64,000 nt of DNA from Melastoma dodecandrum (lineage: Eukaryota; Streptophyta; Magnoliopsida; Myrtales; Melastomataceae): positions 1,322,001 through 1,386,000 of the forward strand of contig JARUPY010000533.1 in assembly GCA_029817715.1 (NCBI GenBank), written 5' to 3'. Both the position numbers and the translations under genes were made by a program. Shown piece after piece: positions 11,800 through 24,616 of the stretch. A model generated the notes under the pieces. The model searched no databases, was not told the DNA's origin, and was given only the letters and a program-made list of their open reading frames with translations. Numbering within the stretch: position 1 is the stretch's first letter; every line of letters begins with the position of its first letter.

Positions 11800-14230
11800 G
11801 TACAAAGGGGGGGAGGGGGGAGAGTGATCTCCGGACAAAAAAACCGAGAGCAGCCCGAGTACTAAAATCAGGAGTTAGCAACGAAAAGCATCCATCTTTC
11901 AATTAAAGTCACGTCCTCTTAAGGGTGGGCGGTATCCTGGATTCGGACATTGACGACCGATTCTTGGACAGAAGCGTTGTCCGGAGAAGGGGAAGGAGGG
12001 GTTAGAAAAGCGAAAAGTTAGCAGGGGAAGAAGAAGAAGAAAGCCAATGTAATGAAAAAGCGTTGATGGTTGGGGAAATATCAGCCGTTGGATTTCTAAA
12101 ACCGACAGTCTAGATTTGTGTCGTTGCGGCTGTTCGTTTTAGGGAGGAGGTTTAGGAGGAGGAGAGCGTTTAGGGTTTTCTCATGCGTTGCCTTTTCTTT
12201 TGTAAATAATAATAATAATAATTTCCATTTATTTTTTATTTTTATTTTTTCTTTTGTGTAAGAACGGCTTTGGCTTTGGTACTTTACCCTTTAGGGTTTG
12301 ATCTTGCCAGCAGATGACATTATTAAAAATTAAAACGAAAAGAGTCCTGAAAATGAGACAAAAACAACGACCGGGGACTCCAATGCAAAACATACAACAA
12401 CGTGTATTCATTTTTTTAATCATACACGGGGTGAGATCTTCTACTAAGGTAATTTAACAGAGTGTTGGTTTAATTATGGCGTCTACTCAAGGGAATAAGA
12501 CGAGATATCAAACCAAATATAGACGATGATGATGCCTTTGGATATATTCTTTCCTTTGGGAAATAAAACGGAACCAAAGACACGATTGATTAATCTTTCT
12601 TCATGTTGGATGATGTATTCTTTTGGGTGTAATTTTGTTAGTAATAATTCCACCCCATCGACTCCACGACACGTGGAAAATACGGTACTAGGATTAGGAA
12701 ACCACACTGCGATGATGTCCCCACGTCACGCCGTGTCAAGTCAGGACAATCGGTCGATTATCCGAAAACGACGTCGTCCGTCCGAGAAGCGTCCCAATCT
12801 TCATCTTTCAATTTAATTTATTTAAAAATAATAATTTATGATAATTTAGATGCCGGGGGGAGACCGCGTGGCAGGTAGAGGGAAAAAAGGGAAGGGGAGG
12901 GTTTTTGTTAGTGTTTTCAGCACCGTCCATTTTTTCGAGATCATCGAATGTTGTCAGCGTCATCCCCGCAATCCTTTTTCATTCATTTATTTTCTTCTTT
13001 TTACCGATAACATTGAATTTCCGGCATCAGACCACACGTGATTCCACACAAACACACAGAAAACCTAGCAGCAGTCCCCCCCCTCCCCCCTAATTAATTT
13101 TCGCCCGATTTAAGCCTACAACCAGCAGACATGGCTCACGTGACTGTCTGCAATCAACACTAAATTATTATAAATCGATTGGGCTTTATTTTGGGCCCAA
13201 ATCAACCAAATTATTTTGTGTGCTTTTATTTATTATAGCTTCGTGAACTCATTCTGATTCGATGTGAACGTTTGGGCCCCATCCAGTTTTAGGGTTACGG
13301 TGTTGACTTCCGCTTGAGCGACTTAAGACATTGATAAGTTGTAAATTGTTCAACCGAAAGGCTTTACATTCTCTAAGTAAACCCCAAAGTCCAAAATGAT
13401 TTGTCACACCAAACGCTACCCAATGAGTAAGTGCTTCTTTTTCTTTATTGTTCATTTGGTTTTTGCTACTTGTTCTTTTTAGATGAAAGAAACAGTCAAA
13501 CCAACTCTTCATTTTGGTATCAACAATCTCCCTAATGACGTCTCAGCTCTGCCCGGTAGCTCACTGATTCTCTAACCCTCCCATGCAACCAACTTGATTC
13601 TATCTAACCCTCCCATTTAACAACTCTTATTAGTCTTTTGATGTATGATTGATTACATTGATAAGTCTGTCTTTGTGTTTTTTTTTGCTAATACGTGATT
13701 AAGGATAATTAGGGGGAATCAACTTGCAAACGGTATAAAATTATGGCATTCCAGATCGATATCACGTCGTTACTACATTTTAGAAGCGTGAAATTGTTAC
13801 GCGGCTAAATGCGAGATATCGATATCAATGGTTTCCTAGGTTCATACAACGAGATGCCAACTTCGACTTTCGGCCTGATATCACTTAAACTAACTAATTT
13901 GGTTATGAAGAGGGGGCACGACACGATCCAATGTCGAGTATTTGATGATGATGATAAACTAAATAGAATATTATTCGAACGAATGCAAAACATAAAGTGG
14001 CGAATTGAATAATGTGACGATGTTTTTTATTCGGGTTTTTTAAGGTTAATGTTTGGGGAATATGTTGATAAGAATAGGTGTAGGAACTTAACTTGGACTC
14101 GGGAAGAAATTTAATTAAATTCTTAGGGAAGAAGAAGAGTTTACGTTTGTACAAAATCAGTAGACAAAAAGTTGTTGATCCAATAGACGTGTTGGATTTA
14201 AGTCCACCTCCCGATCCGATTCCTAAGGCC
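11800..14230. other. Divergent intergenic region between Pumilio and GPAT
   Basis: No gene recognised. The Pumilio 5' leader and promoter should lie in about 11680-12180, which includes a G-rich run near 11807-11820. An AAT microsatellite sits at about 12206-12222. From 12850 to 14230 there are several short open frames without family resemblance. A GGGCCCAAAT-type motif occurs near 13190. Confidence 0.45.
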
Positions 14231-14235
14231 TCGCA

Positions 14236-14243
14236 TATAAAAA
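14236..14243 (+). promoter_or_regulatory. Putative TATA box of the GPAT gene
   Basis: TATAAAAA lies 117 bases before the GPAT start codon in otherwise unremarkable sequence. This is suitable for transcription starting about 30 bases downstream. It is assigned by motif and position only. Confidence 0.5.
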
Positions 14244-14352
14244 TAGTTCTGTTAAGATACGACAATCTTACCCTGCCTTGCCTGGACAACCCAATGTCGA
14301 TCGTTTGTTAGTCCTTGCAACCTCGTAAACCCTAGAGTTGCCTATAATCGTC

Positions 14353-15928
14353 ATGGACTCTGTCGCCGCAGAGTTCGAGGGAACCTTACTCAAGGACCCG
14401 GATCCCTTCCCTTACTTCATGCTCGTCGCGTTCGAGGCCTCGGGGATCTTACGTTTCGTGGCCTTGATGGTATTCTGGCCTATCATTATCCTGCTTGGTT
14501 TATGTGGGATGGAGGAACTCGGGCTTAGGGTGATGATATTTGTTGCGACGGCCGGGGTGCGCTTGTCGGAGATCGAGTCCGTCGGGAGGGCGGTATTGCC
14601 AAAGTTTTTCAGGGAGGACGTGAGGGAAGCGGCTTGGAGGGTGTTCAGGGCTCATGAGAAGAGGGTCGTGGTCACCAGGATGCCTAGGGTTATGGTGGAG
14701 AGGTTCGTGAAGGAGTACTTGGGTGGCGACGAGGTGATAGGGACTGAACTGGCTGTGAACAGGTTCGGTTTCGCTACAGGACTCGTGAGGGGTGGGTCTG
14801 GAACTGTTACAGAGAGGGTTGCGAGGGTTTTCGGCGGCCAGTCTCCTTCCCTTGGACTTGGAAGGGCCGAATCGAGGTTTTCATTCCTGTCGATCTGCAA
14901 AGTAAGTCCTAAAACTTCCTGTTAATAAAATTTTTAAAGTAATTATGTTATAACTAGTACGATCTCTGTTTTTCTTGCAGGAACAGCTCCATCAACCGAA
15001 CCTGCCCTCAGACGATGCACGGCTCGACGGAGAAATGCCTCCGAATTTGCCCCCGGTAATCTTCCACGACGGCCGGCTGGTCAAGCGTCCGAACTTCATC
15101 ACCGCTCTGATGATTGTTGCATGGATTCCGTTTGGGATCGTTCTGGCCTTCATCCGTATAGCTGTTGGGCTCACCCTACCTCTGGGGTTGATCCCCATCA
15201 TTGCCCCGATCTTCGGAGGCAGGGTAACAGTGAGAGGCAAGCGGCCTCCTCCCGTGTCGTCCGAGAACGTCAACGGGGTGCTCTTTGTGTGCACTCATCG
15301 CACGCTAATGGACCCTGTGGTATTATCCACAGTGCTGGGCCGCAAGATCCCCGCCGTTACCTACTCCATCTCGAAGCTCTCCGAGATCCTGTCCCCGATA
15401 CCGACCATCCGGTTGACACGGGTCAGGGAAGTCGACAAGGAGAAGATCAAATCACAACTATCCGAGGGCGATCTAGCAGTATGCCCCGAGGGGACAACCT
15501 GCAGGGAGCCTTTCCTGCTACGGTTCAGCGCGCTATTTGCAGAACTGACCGACAGGATTGTCCCGGTCGCGATGAACTACAAGGTCGACTTCTTCCATGC
15601 GACGACGGCCAGGGGATGGAAGGCGATGGATCCAATCTTCTTCTTCATGAACCCGAGGCCGGTCTACGAGGTGACCTTCCTTAACCAGCTGCCGGCCGAG
15701 GCCACGTGCTCATCAGGGAAGAGCCCTCACGACGTGGCTAACCACGTGCAAGGCATCCTAGCGGCCACACTCGGGTTCGAGTGCACCAAATTCACGAGGA
15801 AGGACAAGTACAGGGTCCTGGCCGGGAATGACGGGACCGTAACCACGACCGCGGGTTGTGTCTCTTCATTGGACTGTATCAAGAAGGTGGTCGGCACCTT
15901 CAAGCCCCTTTCATTCCACAAGAAATAA
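14353..15928 (+). CDS. GPAT5: sn-2 glycerol-3-phosphate acyltransferase, GPAT5/7 type (suberin)
   Basis: Two exons, 14353-14901 and 14981-15928, give about 498 residues. Land-plant GPAT1-8 enzymes transfer acyl groups to the sn-2 position of glycerol-3-phosphate at the endoplasmic reticulum for extracellular lipid polyesters. The C-terminal acyltransferase motifs are intact: the CTHRTLMDP block (His plus Asp) and [15 protein letters not shown]. Membrane segments occur near residues 25-60 and around 230-270. The N-terminal phosphatase-like motif I reads EFEGTL rather than DLDGTL. This absence of the catalytic acids is characteristic of GPAT5/7 (suberin, lysophosphatidate product) and differs from the cutin-type GPAT4/6/8. 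C-terminal blocks such as [22 protein letters not shown] sequence also fit GPAT5/7. The frame extends 15 bases upstream to a TTG, but the true start is ATG at 14353. GPAT5 and GPAT7 cannot be separated here. Confidence 0.93.
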
Positions 15929-18900
15929 TATACTCCAATCACGTTTTTTTTTTGTTATTAATTATTCTACTAGGGTTTTTTTTCAAATGTTTGTGTAATA
16001 TTTTGAGATAAGTAAAGTTTTTATTTTACTGGACCGACCAAGCCCATCTCCTGACTTTCGAGTGAATTTATGTCGCACAAGTCTCAACTAAAATTATATT
16101 AATAATTATATTTTTAATGTAAGTAGCAAGAAAATAATCTTTTCACACACATTTTACTGTTCGAACTGTAAAATGTGTCTGGCTGTCTGAGATACTACAT
16201 CCTACTTAGCATATGGATAGTGTATCGAATGTATTGGCAGTGTGGTTTTATCCAGCCTTATTTGTCAAAGGTGGGAGTTACGTGACGTTCGCGAGCTGAG
16301 TCGTCACGTAATTTTCTTGGATCATCTCGAATAATATGTGCGTAAGACGATCGATCCTTCCCATTCGGATAATTATTAATGCTTTATTCGAATCGGATTG
16401 ATGAGTCGTACGGGGAACGATGCAAAGTCAATATTTTACTCGAGTGGTGGTGCCCAAGTGGGTTGTTCACTCCATTGATGGATGGATGACCAACAATAGC
16501 CGCGTGCTTATATCAACCGAAAGGAGGAAGACCGGTGGAGGACGACGAAGAAGGAGAGAAACCGAGGCATAAAATTTGGTCCAACAAACGAGGACATAAA
16601 TTTCGGATTACGTACGGGGGAGGCGACCCGAGCATTATCATGTCGTGTCACCTTCATGTGTTGTTGTGTGTAAGGGGAAGAAAGACATAGGAAAGCCAAC
16701 TAACTACACTTACATAAATTAATAATAATAGAAACCGTAGAGATATAATTCACTCGTGGATCCCAAATTTCCACATCCCATTTGCCGATGAACCCATTAA
16801 CTCGTTACATTAGGAAATTTTTGAAAGGGTTTTGGGTGCATTAGTGCGGTAATAGTAAATATTTAATTAATTAAATGTGATATTTTAAAATAAAGTAAAA
16901 TATAAGTTACAAAGCATGTAAATAAAAAAAAAAACACTACTTACGAAATATGTTAATGTTAAATCAACACATTTAAATCGCTTCATTAACTTTTGACAAT
17001 CGCTAATAGAAACCAATTTTGAATTCGAGATTTCATGGATTACGAAAATTATAATAGCGAATATCTGAAAGCAAAAGTAGGTTTAATTTCTTGCCTTTTC
17101 TTGTCGGTGGTTAATGTTTGACGCGTTATGTTGATCCACGGGGGAAATTTTATTTATTGCGTTCTCATTATTTCTTCCTTTCGATCATACACGGGGGATA
17201 TGAATATAACGTTGGCGAGTTATACTGTGTCGTTTTTCCTTTGACCTAGAAAACCAAAACCGCGCCTTATATTTGGACACGCTATTAAAATTTCTCAGCG
17301 AATATTTTGCTACCTTAGCTCGAAACGTTAAGACAATGGTCGAATCTCGTCGACAATGTCAGTTACGAAGCTCACATTTTACACGCACTAATCGCGAATG
17401 CGGTTTTGTATCGCGAGCCACTATCGAACTCCCCTTTCGACCGTAGCACGTGAAATTAGGCCCCAAAACATAACACGCGGCGCCATCCCATGCGAGCGCG
17501 CGTATCGCCCCTTAACGTCCATATCAGTGGTCGGACGCACTAAGATCGGCTCAAAATCGTTCTTGGCCCTAACCCTAGATTGATAAACACAAGAGGGGGA
17601 ACTTTTGGACGATCGTCCGGCAACTTCATCGACCCCTAAATCGGGTCATTACCACTCCTAGAAACAACCAAACACGTTGCGATGGCAAAAAAATGTCAGT
17701 GGAGTTCCTCTTGCCACTCTTTTCCCATGCCAAAACGGTTCAAAAAAACATAAAAAAAAGAAAAATTGCTTGCACACTAAGCCTCCGATTAACATTTTGC
17801 CATGTTCTTGTAATAAACGGACGATGGGTTCGTTGGTTTGCTGGAGTGAATGCGAGAGATGTTTGAAGAAAAGGGTTTTTCGGGTTTCGTTAGTGAAAGC
17901 TGAAAAAAGAAGTGGCTTTAAACAAAAAGGCAACAAAAGTCATTGAACTGAAGGAAGAATAAAATAAAGTGACAGCAACTGCAACTATATATAAAATACT
18001 GCACCAACCAAAAAAGAAAAGCAAGAAAGCGACACCGAACTCCCCCGACGCTCCTTAATTTCTGGTGGGCAAAAAATTTTCAAAATAAAAAACAAAAAGG
18101 AAAGAAATAAATAAATTTTTATTTCTGGCTTTGATTTTATTTATATTTCAGCTTTAACGATTTATTTCATCGAATAGAGGAAATTTGATGCCCCTATCAA
18201 GTTATACGTACTTTATCTTCTTATCTATCTTGTTGGGGACAAAAAGTAGAAGGCTAGAAAAAGATATCAACCCCGCCTTTGTAAAAGAGAATGTTTTCAA
18301 GGCTTAACATTTTTTTTTTAAAAAAAAGGTAAAGGTAATAATGATAATAATAAAAGTAGTACTAAGTAAGAGGGAGAATTGGAGGAAAATGAAGTCATTA
18401 GTGGGTTGCCCACATCCACAATTATTGAAGAAGGGGAAAAGGCATATTCCCTAAGACATTTCATATTACTTGTCCACAAGTAGATGTTTGGGAGTTACAC
18501 TCGAACGTATCTTTAAAAATAAATAAATTAAAACTATTATTAAGAAATTCATTATAAATTAAGATTCATTCGTGGGTCTTAAGCAAGATGAGATATTGAA
18601 ACGTGATTTTTTTTTTGTTTTGAATTAGATTAGGCTATATGTAAGTATATGGGTTTCTCCCAATTTATATGGTGTCCTAAGTTAACTTAAAGAATCTCTA
18701 TATTATAATTGATTTTTTATCCATAAAAGACGCCATATATATATTTCTTTTTTAAAAGCTAAATAGTTGTCCTGATCGACCTTCTTTTTATCTCCAATAT
18801 AAATAAAAATAATAATAAATTATCATCAAAACCACGCGGAAGATTTAGTACTTACTCCCTTCAACACAGACTCTATGAGAAAGAAGAAAAGAAAAATGTT

Positions 18901-19200
18901 GACCCACACGAAACAACGTCGTATCGATAAACAATAATTGTCCCCTGGATCGGACATTAGGCTTATTAGTCACTGACTTATCTTCACACGTGTCGCCACC
19001 TCAATAGACTTTGACAGCACGCGAGGACGGACCCCCGAACCGAATGTTAAACGCGGTGTTCCGCCTTTTATCTTCTCCTCTCGTGTTCTTCCATTTCCTT
19101 CCCCTCCTCCCCTCGACGAACCCTGACCAAGACTCCCCTCCCCACCATCGTCGTCTCCTCCGGATGCCTTTAAAAACCTCCCCTTACCTCCCCCCATTTT
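15929..19200. other. Long intergenic region
   Basis: No gene recognised over 3.3 kb. It holds the GPAT 3' flank, AT-rich stretches (16840-16990, 18060-18160, 18290-18350) and a patch at about 17210-17650 that is conspicuously richer in CG dinucleotides. Open frames here are short and match no family I know. The promoter of the RING-DUF1117 gene should be at the right end, where pyrimidine-rich leader sequence begins near 19050. Confidence 0.45.
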
Positions 19201-19576
19201 GTTCCTTTCTTCCATAACGAGGGCCGTCCTTCTCTTTCCTGGGCCTCGGGAGTTTTCCTCTCTGCTGTTTCCGTGAGGTGTTAGTTGCCATTTCGAGGCT
19301 TGACGACCTTTTGTTTGCTCAGATCTTGGACGGAGGAGGGGTTCTCCCTTTATTCTGTCTTCGAATTTTTTTTTCTTGGGGGGTTGGTTCTGGTTTGGGG
19401 ATCTTTAGCTCCCGGGTTGGTTTTGTTGTTGGCGTACGATCTGGTCTGTCTTGGTTTTGTCGGTTCTGAGGGGGGTTTCCCGTTGAGTTTGGATCCTCCT
19501 GGGGTTAGATCTTCAGGAAAGGTTAAATCTTGGGCGTGGTTTTTGTAAGCTTTTGCCCGATTGATCGCCTTCTTAG

Positions 19577-20806
19577 ATGTCTTCGGCATCTTCCTCCTAC
19601 TGGTGCTACAGGTGCAGCAGATTTGTTAGGGTCTGGACCCAGGAATCGATCACCTGCCCCAATTGCGATGGTGGCTTTGTCGAGGAGGTTGATACCTCAT
19701 CTGCTGCGGGGACCCCGCCTCCACCCTCTGTGGCTGCGGACCGCCGTCGCCGTGGCCGGTTTCCGGCCTCCGCGATGTATATGGTCAATTCGCAGAACTC
19801 TTCTTCCGGGAACTTAAGGCGTGCGCGTCGGAACGCGGGCGACAGATCCCCCTTCAATCCGGTGATCGTTCTTCGTAGGCCTTCCGATGGATCTGAGGAT
19901 GCGAGGGAGCATAATTCGTATGAGTTGTATTATGACGACGGTGGCGGTTCGGGGCTGCATCCTTTGCCGCCTTCGATCTCGGAGTTCTTGCTCGGATCTG
20001 GGTTTGACCGGTTGCTGGACCAGCTGTCGCAGATAGAGATCAATGGCATCAGCCGTTTAGATCATCCTCCAGCGTCCAAGGCTGCAATTGAAGGCATGCC
20101 TGTTGTAGAGATTAGTGGGGATCACGTGACAAGCGAGTTGCACTGTGCTGTTTGTAAGGAAGTCTTTGAATTGGGATGTGACGCCAGGGAGATGCCTTGT
20201 AAGCATATATACCATAAAGATTGTATCCTGCCGTGGTTGGCCATGCGCAACTCTTGTCCTGTCTGTCGGTTTGAGTTGCCAGTGGATGGTAACGAGAGTT
20301 CTCGGGAGCATAGCTCAGGAAGGGCAGGCGAGAATGGAAGGAGAGTTATGGAGGAGAGAGTTAACGACGAGGAAGAGGTTGGCAATACAAACGACAACAA
20401 CAACACAGTGGGATTGACTATATGGAGGCTACCTGGCGGTGGATTTGCAGTGGGGCGGTTTTCAGGCGGACAGAGAAATGGAGAGAGGGAGCTTCCAGTT
20501 GTCTATACTGAGATGGATGGCGGCTTCAACAACGGTGGTGTGCCCAGAAGGATATCTTGGGCAGCAAGGCGAAGCGGAGGGAGAGAGAGCGATGGTCTCC
20601 TGAGGAGGGTTTTCAGGAACCTGTTTGGATGCTTTGGCTTTGAAAGGAGGGCAATTGGATCAAGTATGTCATCTGGTGCTTCTATGAGTTCCAGTCCGGG
20701 ATCAGACATCAGAACTGGAAGGGGCAGGTCGTTTTACATGGGGACAAGCTCATCGGCAAGGAGGCGCAGAGCACTTGCCTTGGTTGCTGATGATGGGAGT
20801 AGATGA
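19577..20806 (+). CDS. RING-H2 E3 ubiquitin ligase with zinc ribbon and DUF1117 (RDUF1/2-like)
   Basis: Intronless, 409 residues. It begins with a zinc-ribbon module (YWCYRC ... CPNC, residues about 8-36), followed by a low-complexity linker. A RING-H2 domain with eight metal ligands spans about 190-231 (CAVCK ... PCKHIYHKDC ... CPVCR), and a C-terminal DUF1117 follows (TIWRLPGGGFAVGRFSGG and later WAARRSGG). This order is that of Arabidopsis RDUF1/RDUF2, cytosolic/nuclear E3 ligases that participate in abscisic-acid and drought responses; that function is from family knowledge, not from this sequence. ATG 19577 directly precedes the conserved MSSASSSYWCYRC block. An SDIR1-like RING E3 follows about 2 kb downstream in the same orientation. 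Confidence 0.93.
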   Translation: MSSASSSYWCYRCSRFVRVWTQESITCPNCDGGFVEEVDTSSAAGTPPPPSVAADRRRRGRFPASAMYMVNSQNSSSGNLRRARRNAGDRSPFNPVIVLRRPSDGSEDAREHNSYELYYDDGGGSGLHPLPPSISEFLLGSGFDRLLDQLSQIEINGISRLDHPPASKAAIEGMPVVEISGDHVTSELHCAVCKEVFELGCDAREMPCKHIYHKDCILPWLAMRNSCPVCRFELPVDGNESSREHSSGRAGENGRRVMEERVNDEEEVGNTNDNNNTVGLTIWRLPGGGFAVGRFSGGQRNGERELPVVYTEMDGGFNNGGVPRRISWAARRSGGRESDGLLRRVFRNLFGCFGFERRAIGSSMSSGASMSSSPGSDIRTGRGRSFYMGTSSSARRRRALALVADDGSR

Positions 20807-22869
20807 TATTGGCAAATCGTTTTGATGGAGTTATTTGTTATGGGGGCCTGTAAATTTAAGTTCATATAATATGCCACGCCGCTGTGCTAGTCTGCCCTGA
20901 TGAGAACAGTAAAAACTCCAGGCAGGGCAAGACCAATGTTCCTCCGGGTTGCAAGCGCCCCAAATGATAAAATAACAGTTATCGATAGCAACTGCGGATT
21001 GATCAAAGGCCGTGCTTGGAAGGCAAATCACAAACTCTGGCTACCTCTGGGATGAATTCTGGTAGAGCTGGGGTTGAAATTGTGCATTGCACATTTGTTT
21101 TCCATTTATCGTTTTGCTTTAGTTACTTGTCTCATGTGTAGACAGAGTTGAACGGTTTCCTTTCTCTTTTCTGTGATGTTCCACTGATATGAATATATGA
21201 TAAGCATTATTCAGATTCAGAAAACATATAGGAAGGCTCGAATATGCATAATAAGATCAAGATGAAGGCTCGAATGATGTTGTTGTTTCGGCAGAGACTG
21301 GTAAAGCCATTTTTTGGGTATGATTGGAGGAAAGATTATGAATTGATAAGGGAGGTCTGTGTTTCCAGTTAGAGCAAGTCCCGTGTGTTCTTTCCTTTCT
21401 CAAGATGAGCTGAAACTTCCTCCTGCTGGTAATCAAAATCACAGTTGTGGGATGTAATATGGCATCCAAATCTTCTGAATGATCGATCCCCCATCCTCCT
21501 TTCCTTTTTATCTCGATTTCTTCTCCTTTGATTGAGGTTGTGTTTTTCAGTGGAATGGGAAAGATCTTTTTGTGGGGGGTCATGCTTTTGGGATTTCGAT
21601 CATATTGGGGGCCATTACTGTCATGGGCGCACACATGCTCTGATATGATGATACAGGGAGTTGGATAGGAGGGGGAGTTCGTTTTCTTCTGACATCTGTT
21701 TGACTGTTTGTGTTCCAATCTCATGTGCAATGTTTCAGTCTTGGGTTTCATGTCACTGCTTTCGGACAACTTAGGAATGGGTTGGAGGTATGAGTCCTCT
21801 GTTTCCCTTTGCCTGCCTGCTTTCTTTGCCAATTTAAAAGCAACACACCATTTGCTTTCTTCCAAGTATTGATCGTTCGCCAATGCATGAAACAGAAACA
21901 GTGACGTGTGGTTGAAGCCGGGGGGTTAGGGGGTGTTCGTGGTGGGCAATCAATGCTTAAGCAATGCAACAAGATACCATAAAATATGGCGATTTCTCAT
22001 CTTATTACACCCCCCTCGAAAGTAATTTCTTAGGACCAAACACCAAGCTATTAATACTGCGTTTGGATACATGGAAATTTGTGGGAGAAAAGAATCCGAA
22101 TAATTTCTTTCATCTAATCCGAACACAGGCAAGGCAAGCATTTATGGATGAGAGGACAATAAGAAAAAAGGAAATCAATGGATGAAAACAACGACCGTTG
22201 CGGCTCTTACACCGATAACCAAACCGCGCTTCTGCCCGAACGAGTCCGAAAGGCAGAAGACTTGCGTTTTCTTACAGTGAAAACGAAAGACCGACTGACC
22301 GAGATACCACCCGACCACCTAATCCCGTCCCCCCAATTCATTTTAACCCTAAAATTCCTTATTTTCCTGATTCTCGAAGAACCCAATTCGTTGCTTCTCG
22401 TCCAGGACGTATGATCTGACCAATGTGAGTCCGTAAAAGTTTGATCCTTTCCGTCTTTTTCCTTTCAATTGGGTGCCGGTTGCGTCCTGGGGTCGTGGAA
22501 ACTGGGGAATCTCTTTCATGGGTTCTTTTGTTCTTTCCTCGCGTGCATTGCGCTGGTACCTCGATCCTGTATTTTGTTTTAGGGGGAACTTTAGGGTTCT
22601 TGATGTACTTGATTGGGCACGAAGGGTTGATTTGTGGAGATGGGTTGTTTCTGATGGTCTTGCTTTTGGTTGTCTGCTAACTGGGGGTCATTATCTATGT
22701 TGGAAGAGACAATTGATCGTTTGGTTTGTGCATTTAGAGATTGTGTTCCTGAATGCTGATTATGGCATAGCTTGCTTGTGTCTTGTGGTTGTCGAAGTTG
22801 ATTCATTTAGTCGGGATACCGATCATCGGCATTTCCTCGTGGCTTTCCTCTGATCAGATCACCTCACAA
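20807..22869. other. RDUF-like 3' flank and SDIR1-like 5' leader
   Basis: No additional gene recognised. The left third is probably the 3' untranslated region of the RING-DUF1117 gene. A 208-codon open frame on the minus strand (21883-21257) begins at a TTG and resembles nothing known. Near 22330-22425 the sequence looks like a noncoding first exon of the SDIR1-like gene, followed by a leader intron that ends shortly before 22870. Confidence 0.4.
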
Positions 22870-24616
22870 ATGAGTTCCGTTTTCCGAGGGAGTAGGAATG
22901 ACATTGAAACCGGTTTTGCGGAATTCATTCCCGAGCGAAGGACCGTGGTGGGTTTTCTCGATCTTTTACGGTTCAGCTTTATTTTGGATAGTAAGCTGCT
23001 GCATGCTGTTCTTGGTAGTTTCTTTGTTCATGGAGCTGGTGTTTACTTTTCAGCGGCTTCATCCCGCACGGCAAGTCAATTCTAACTCGCTTGCATTTCT
23101 AGTGACAGGTGGGTTGTTTTCTATGTGACTATCTATTTTCTGAATTTCCAATCCAGATGGTCCTTTGCTGGGACTTAGGCTTCACATGAATGCCCCCTCA
23201 CTAATTCTGGTGTCTGAATTCATTTAACAGTTCTCTTGCTGTTCATGATACTGCACTCCAACCAGATGTCCTCTAATTTTATGGTATGTTCTTATTGCTT
23301 GATCTTGTTAGTTGGCAGTTTGAAGTGATATTTCTAGGTTCAATTGAATGATTATTTGCAGTTGTGGCTGGTGCTTGGCGTGTTCTTAATGGCCACAACC
23401 GTAAGAATGTATGCGGCTTGCCAACGACTCCAAGCTCATGCACAGATTCATGCCACTGCCGCTAATGGACTACTTGGTCACACCGAACTGCGGCTACATG
23501 TGCCTTCATTGCTCGCTAATAGAGGACGGCTGCAAGGCCTGCGACTGCAGCTTGCTTTGCTTGACCGCGAATTTGATGACTTAGGTTAACAGCACTATCG
23601 TCTTTCATCCTTCTTTCAAGCTACAGACTCTCAACTCCATCGACATTTTCTATTTTTCTTTCATTTAATTTTTTCTATTAATTTCCAGATTATGAAACTT
23701 TGAGAGCTCTTGATGCCGATAATGTCCCGACCGCACCTTCGATGACAGAAGAGGAAATTAATGCCCTTCCTATTCACAAATACAAGGTTACCGGAAATCA
23801 CAGGTATGGCAATTGGAGAGATTAAAGCCACTGTACAATTCTCACCCTCTAATGTCGTGTTCAATGTGATTAGAATTTCGCATCTATGACCTTTCAATGT
23901 TTAATCTACTTCATTGAGGTGCTTCATATACAATAATCCATGTGCCAGGGGTTATTTAATCCTTCCAGATTATTATACCAGAAACTATTCGTTTTACTAA
24001 CGAGCGCTTTTTTTTTTCCTGGGGAGCATTTTCAGCTCTGCGGTTGTTCCACTGGCCTCATCGTCTATGCTTAACGAGGTATATAACTAACTCCTTCAAT
24101 TCACAAGGCATGCAATCATGATGATTAACCATTATCTACCGTCTGACTTGTGGTGTGACTCATCGGTATCACATATTGCAGAAGAAGCAAGACAATGGCA
24201 CCGGGAATGGGAGCATGAAGAGTTTCGAAGATGCATTGACCTGCACTGTGTGCTTGGAACAAGTCTCGGCAGGAGAGCTAATTCGGAGCTTGCCATGCTT
24301 GCACCAGGTACACCCTACATCCAAACAGTTTGCACACTGTAAAATTTGGGGAAAAGAAAAATCCAAGTTGAAGTTGAGCAAAAAGTTGCCCTGTCCTATC
24401 ATCGGCCTTGATTACATGCCCGATGTCCCTTTCTTTCCTTCAACGCATGTCATCAGAAGTATCGCGGGTTTGACCTGGGATCCTTTTTGACAGTTTCATG
24501 CCGACTGCATCGACCCGTGGCTGCGGCAGCAAGGGACCTGCCCTGTCTGTAAGTGCAGGGCTGGATCAGCATGGCAAGGGAACGGACACGAAACAGACAG
24601 TCTGTATCCCAATTAG
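22870..24616 (+). CDS. SDIR1: Membrane-anchored RING-H2 E3 ligase, SDIR1-like
   Basis: Eight coding exons: 22870-22947, 23054-23108, 23231-23283, 23362-23584, 23689-23803, 24036-24078, 24182-24307 and 24494-24616, all GT-AG with matching phase, giving about 271 residues. The N-terminus [24 protein letters not shown] is diagnostic of SDIR1, the salt- and drought-induced RING ligase that promotes abscisic-acid signalling upstream of ABI5. Two hydrophobic segments (about 36-53 and 63-80) anchor it in the endoplasmic-reticulum membrane. A conserved [10 protein letters not shown] and [20 protein letters not shown] region follows. The C-terminal RING-H2 spans C210 to about C249 (CTVCLEQV ... [15 protein letters not shown] ... 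CPVCK) with all ligands present. Length is close to the Arabidopsis protein. The start is the first ATG in the exon and matches the family. A noncoding first exon upstream is likely. Confidence 0.95.

Noticed and set aside
14993..15684. Alternative-frame proteins within the GPAT second exon
   Set aside because: They overlap a continuous conserved acyltransferase frame and lack any family resemblance.
21257..21883. 208-codon open frame on the minus strand
   Set aside because: It begins at a TTG, has no domain or conserved block, and covers the 3' flank of the RING-DUF1117 gene. Residue composition is not gene-like.
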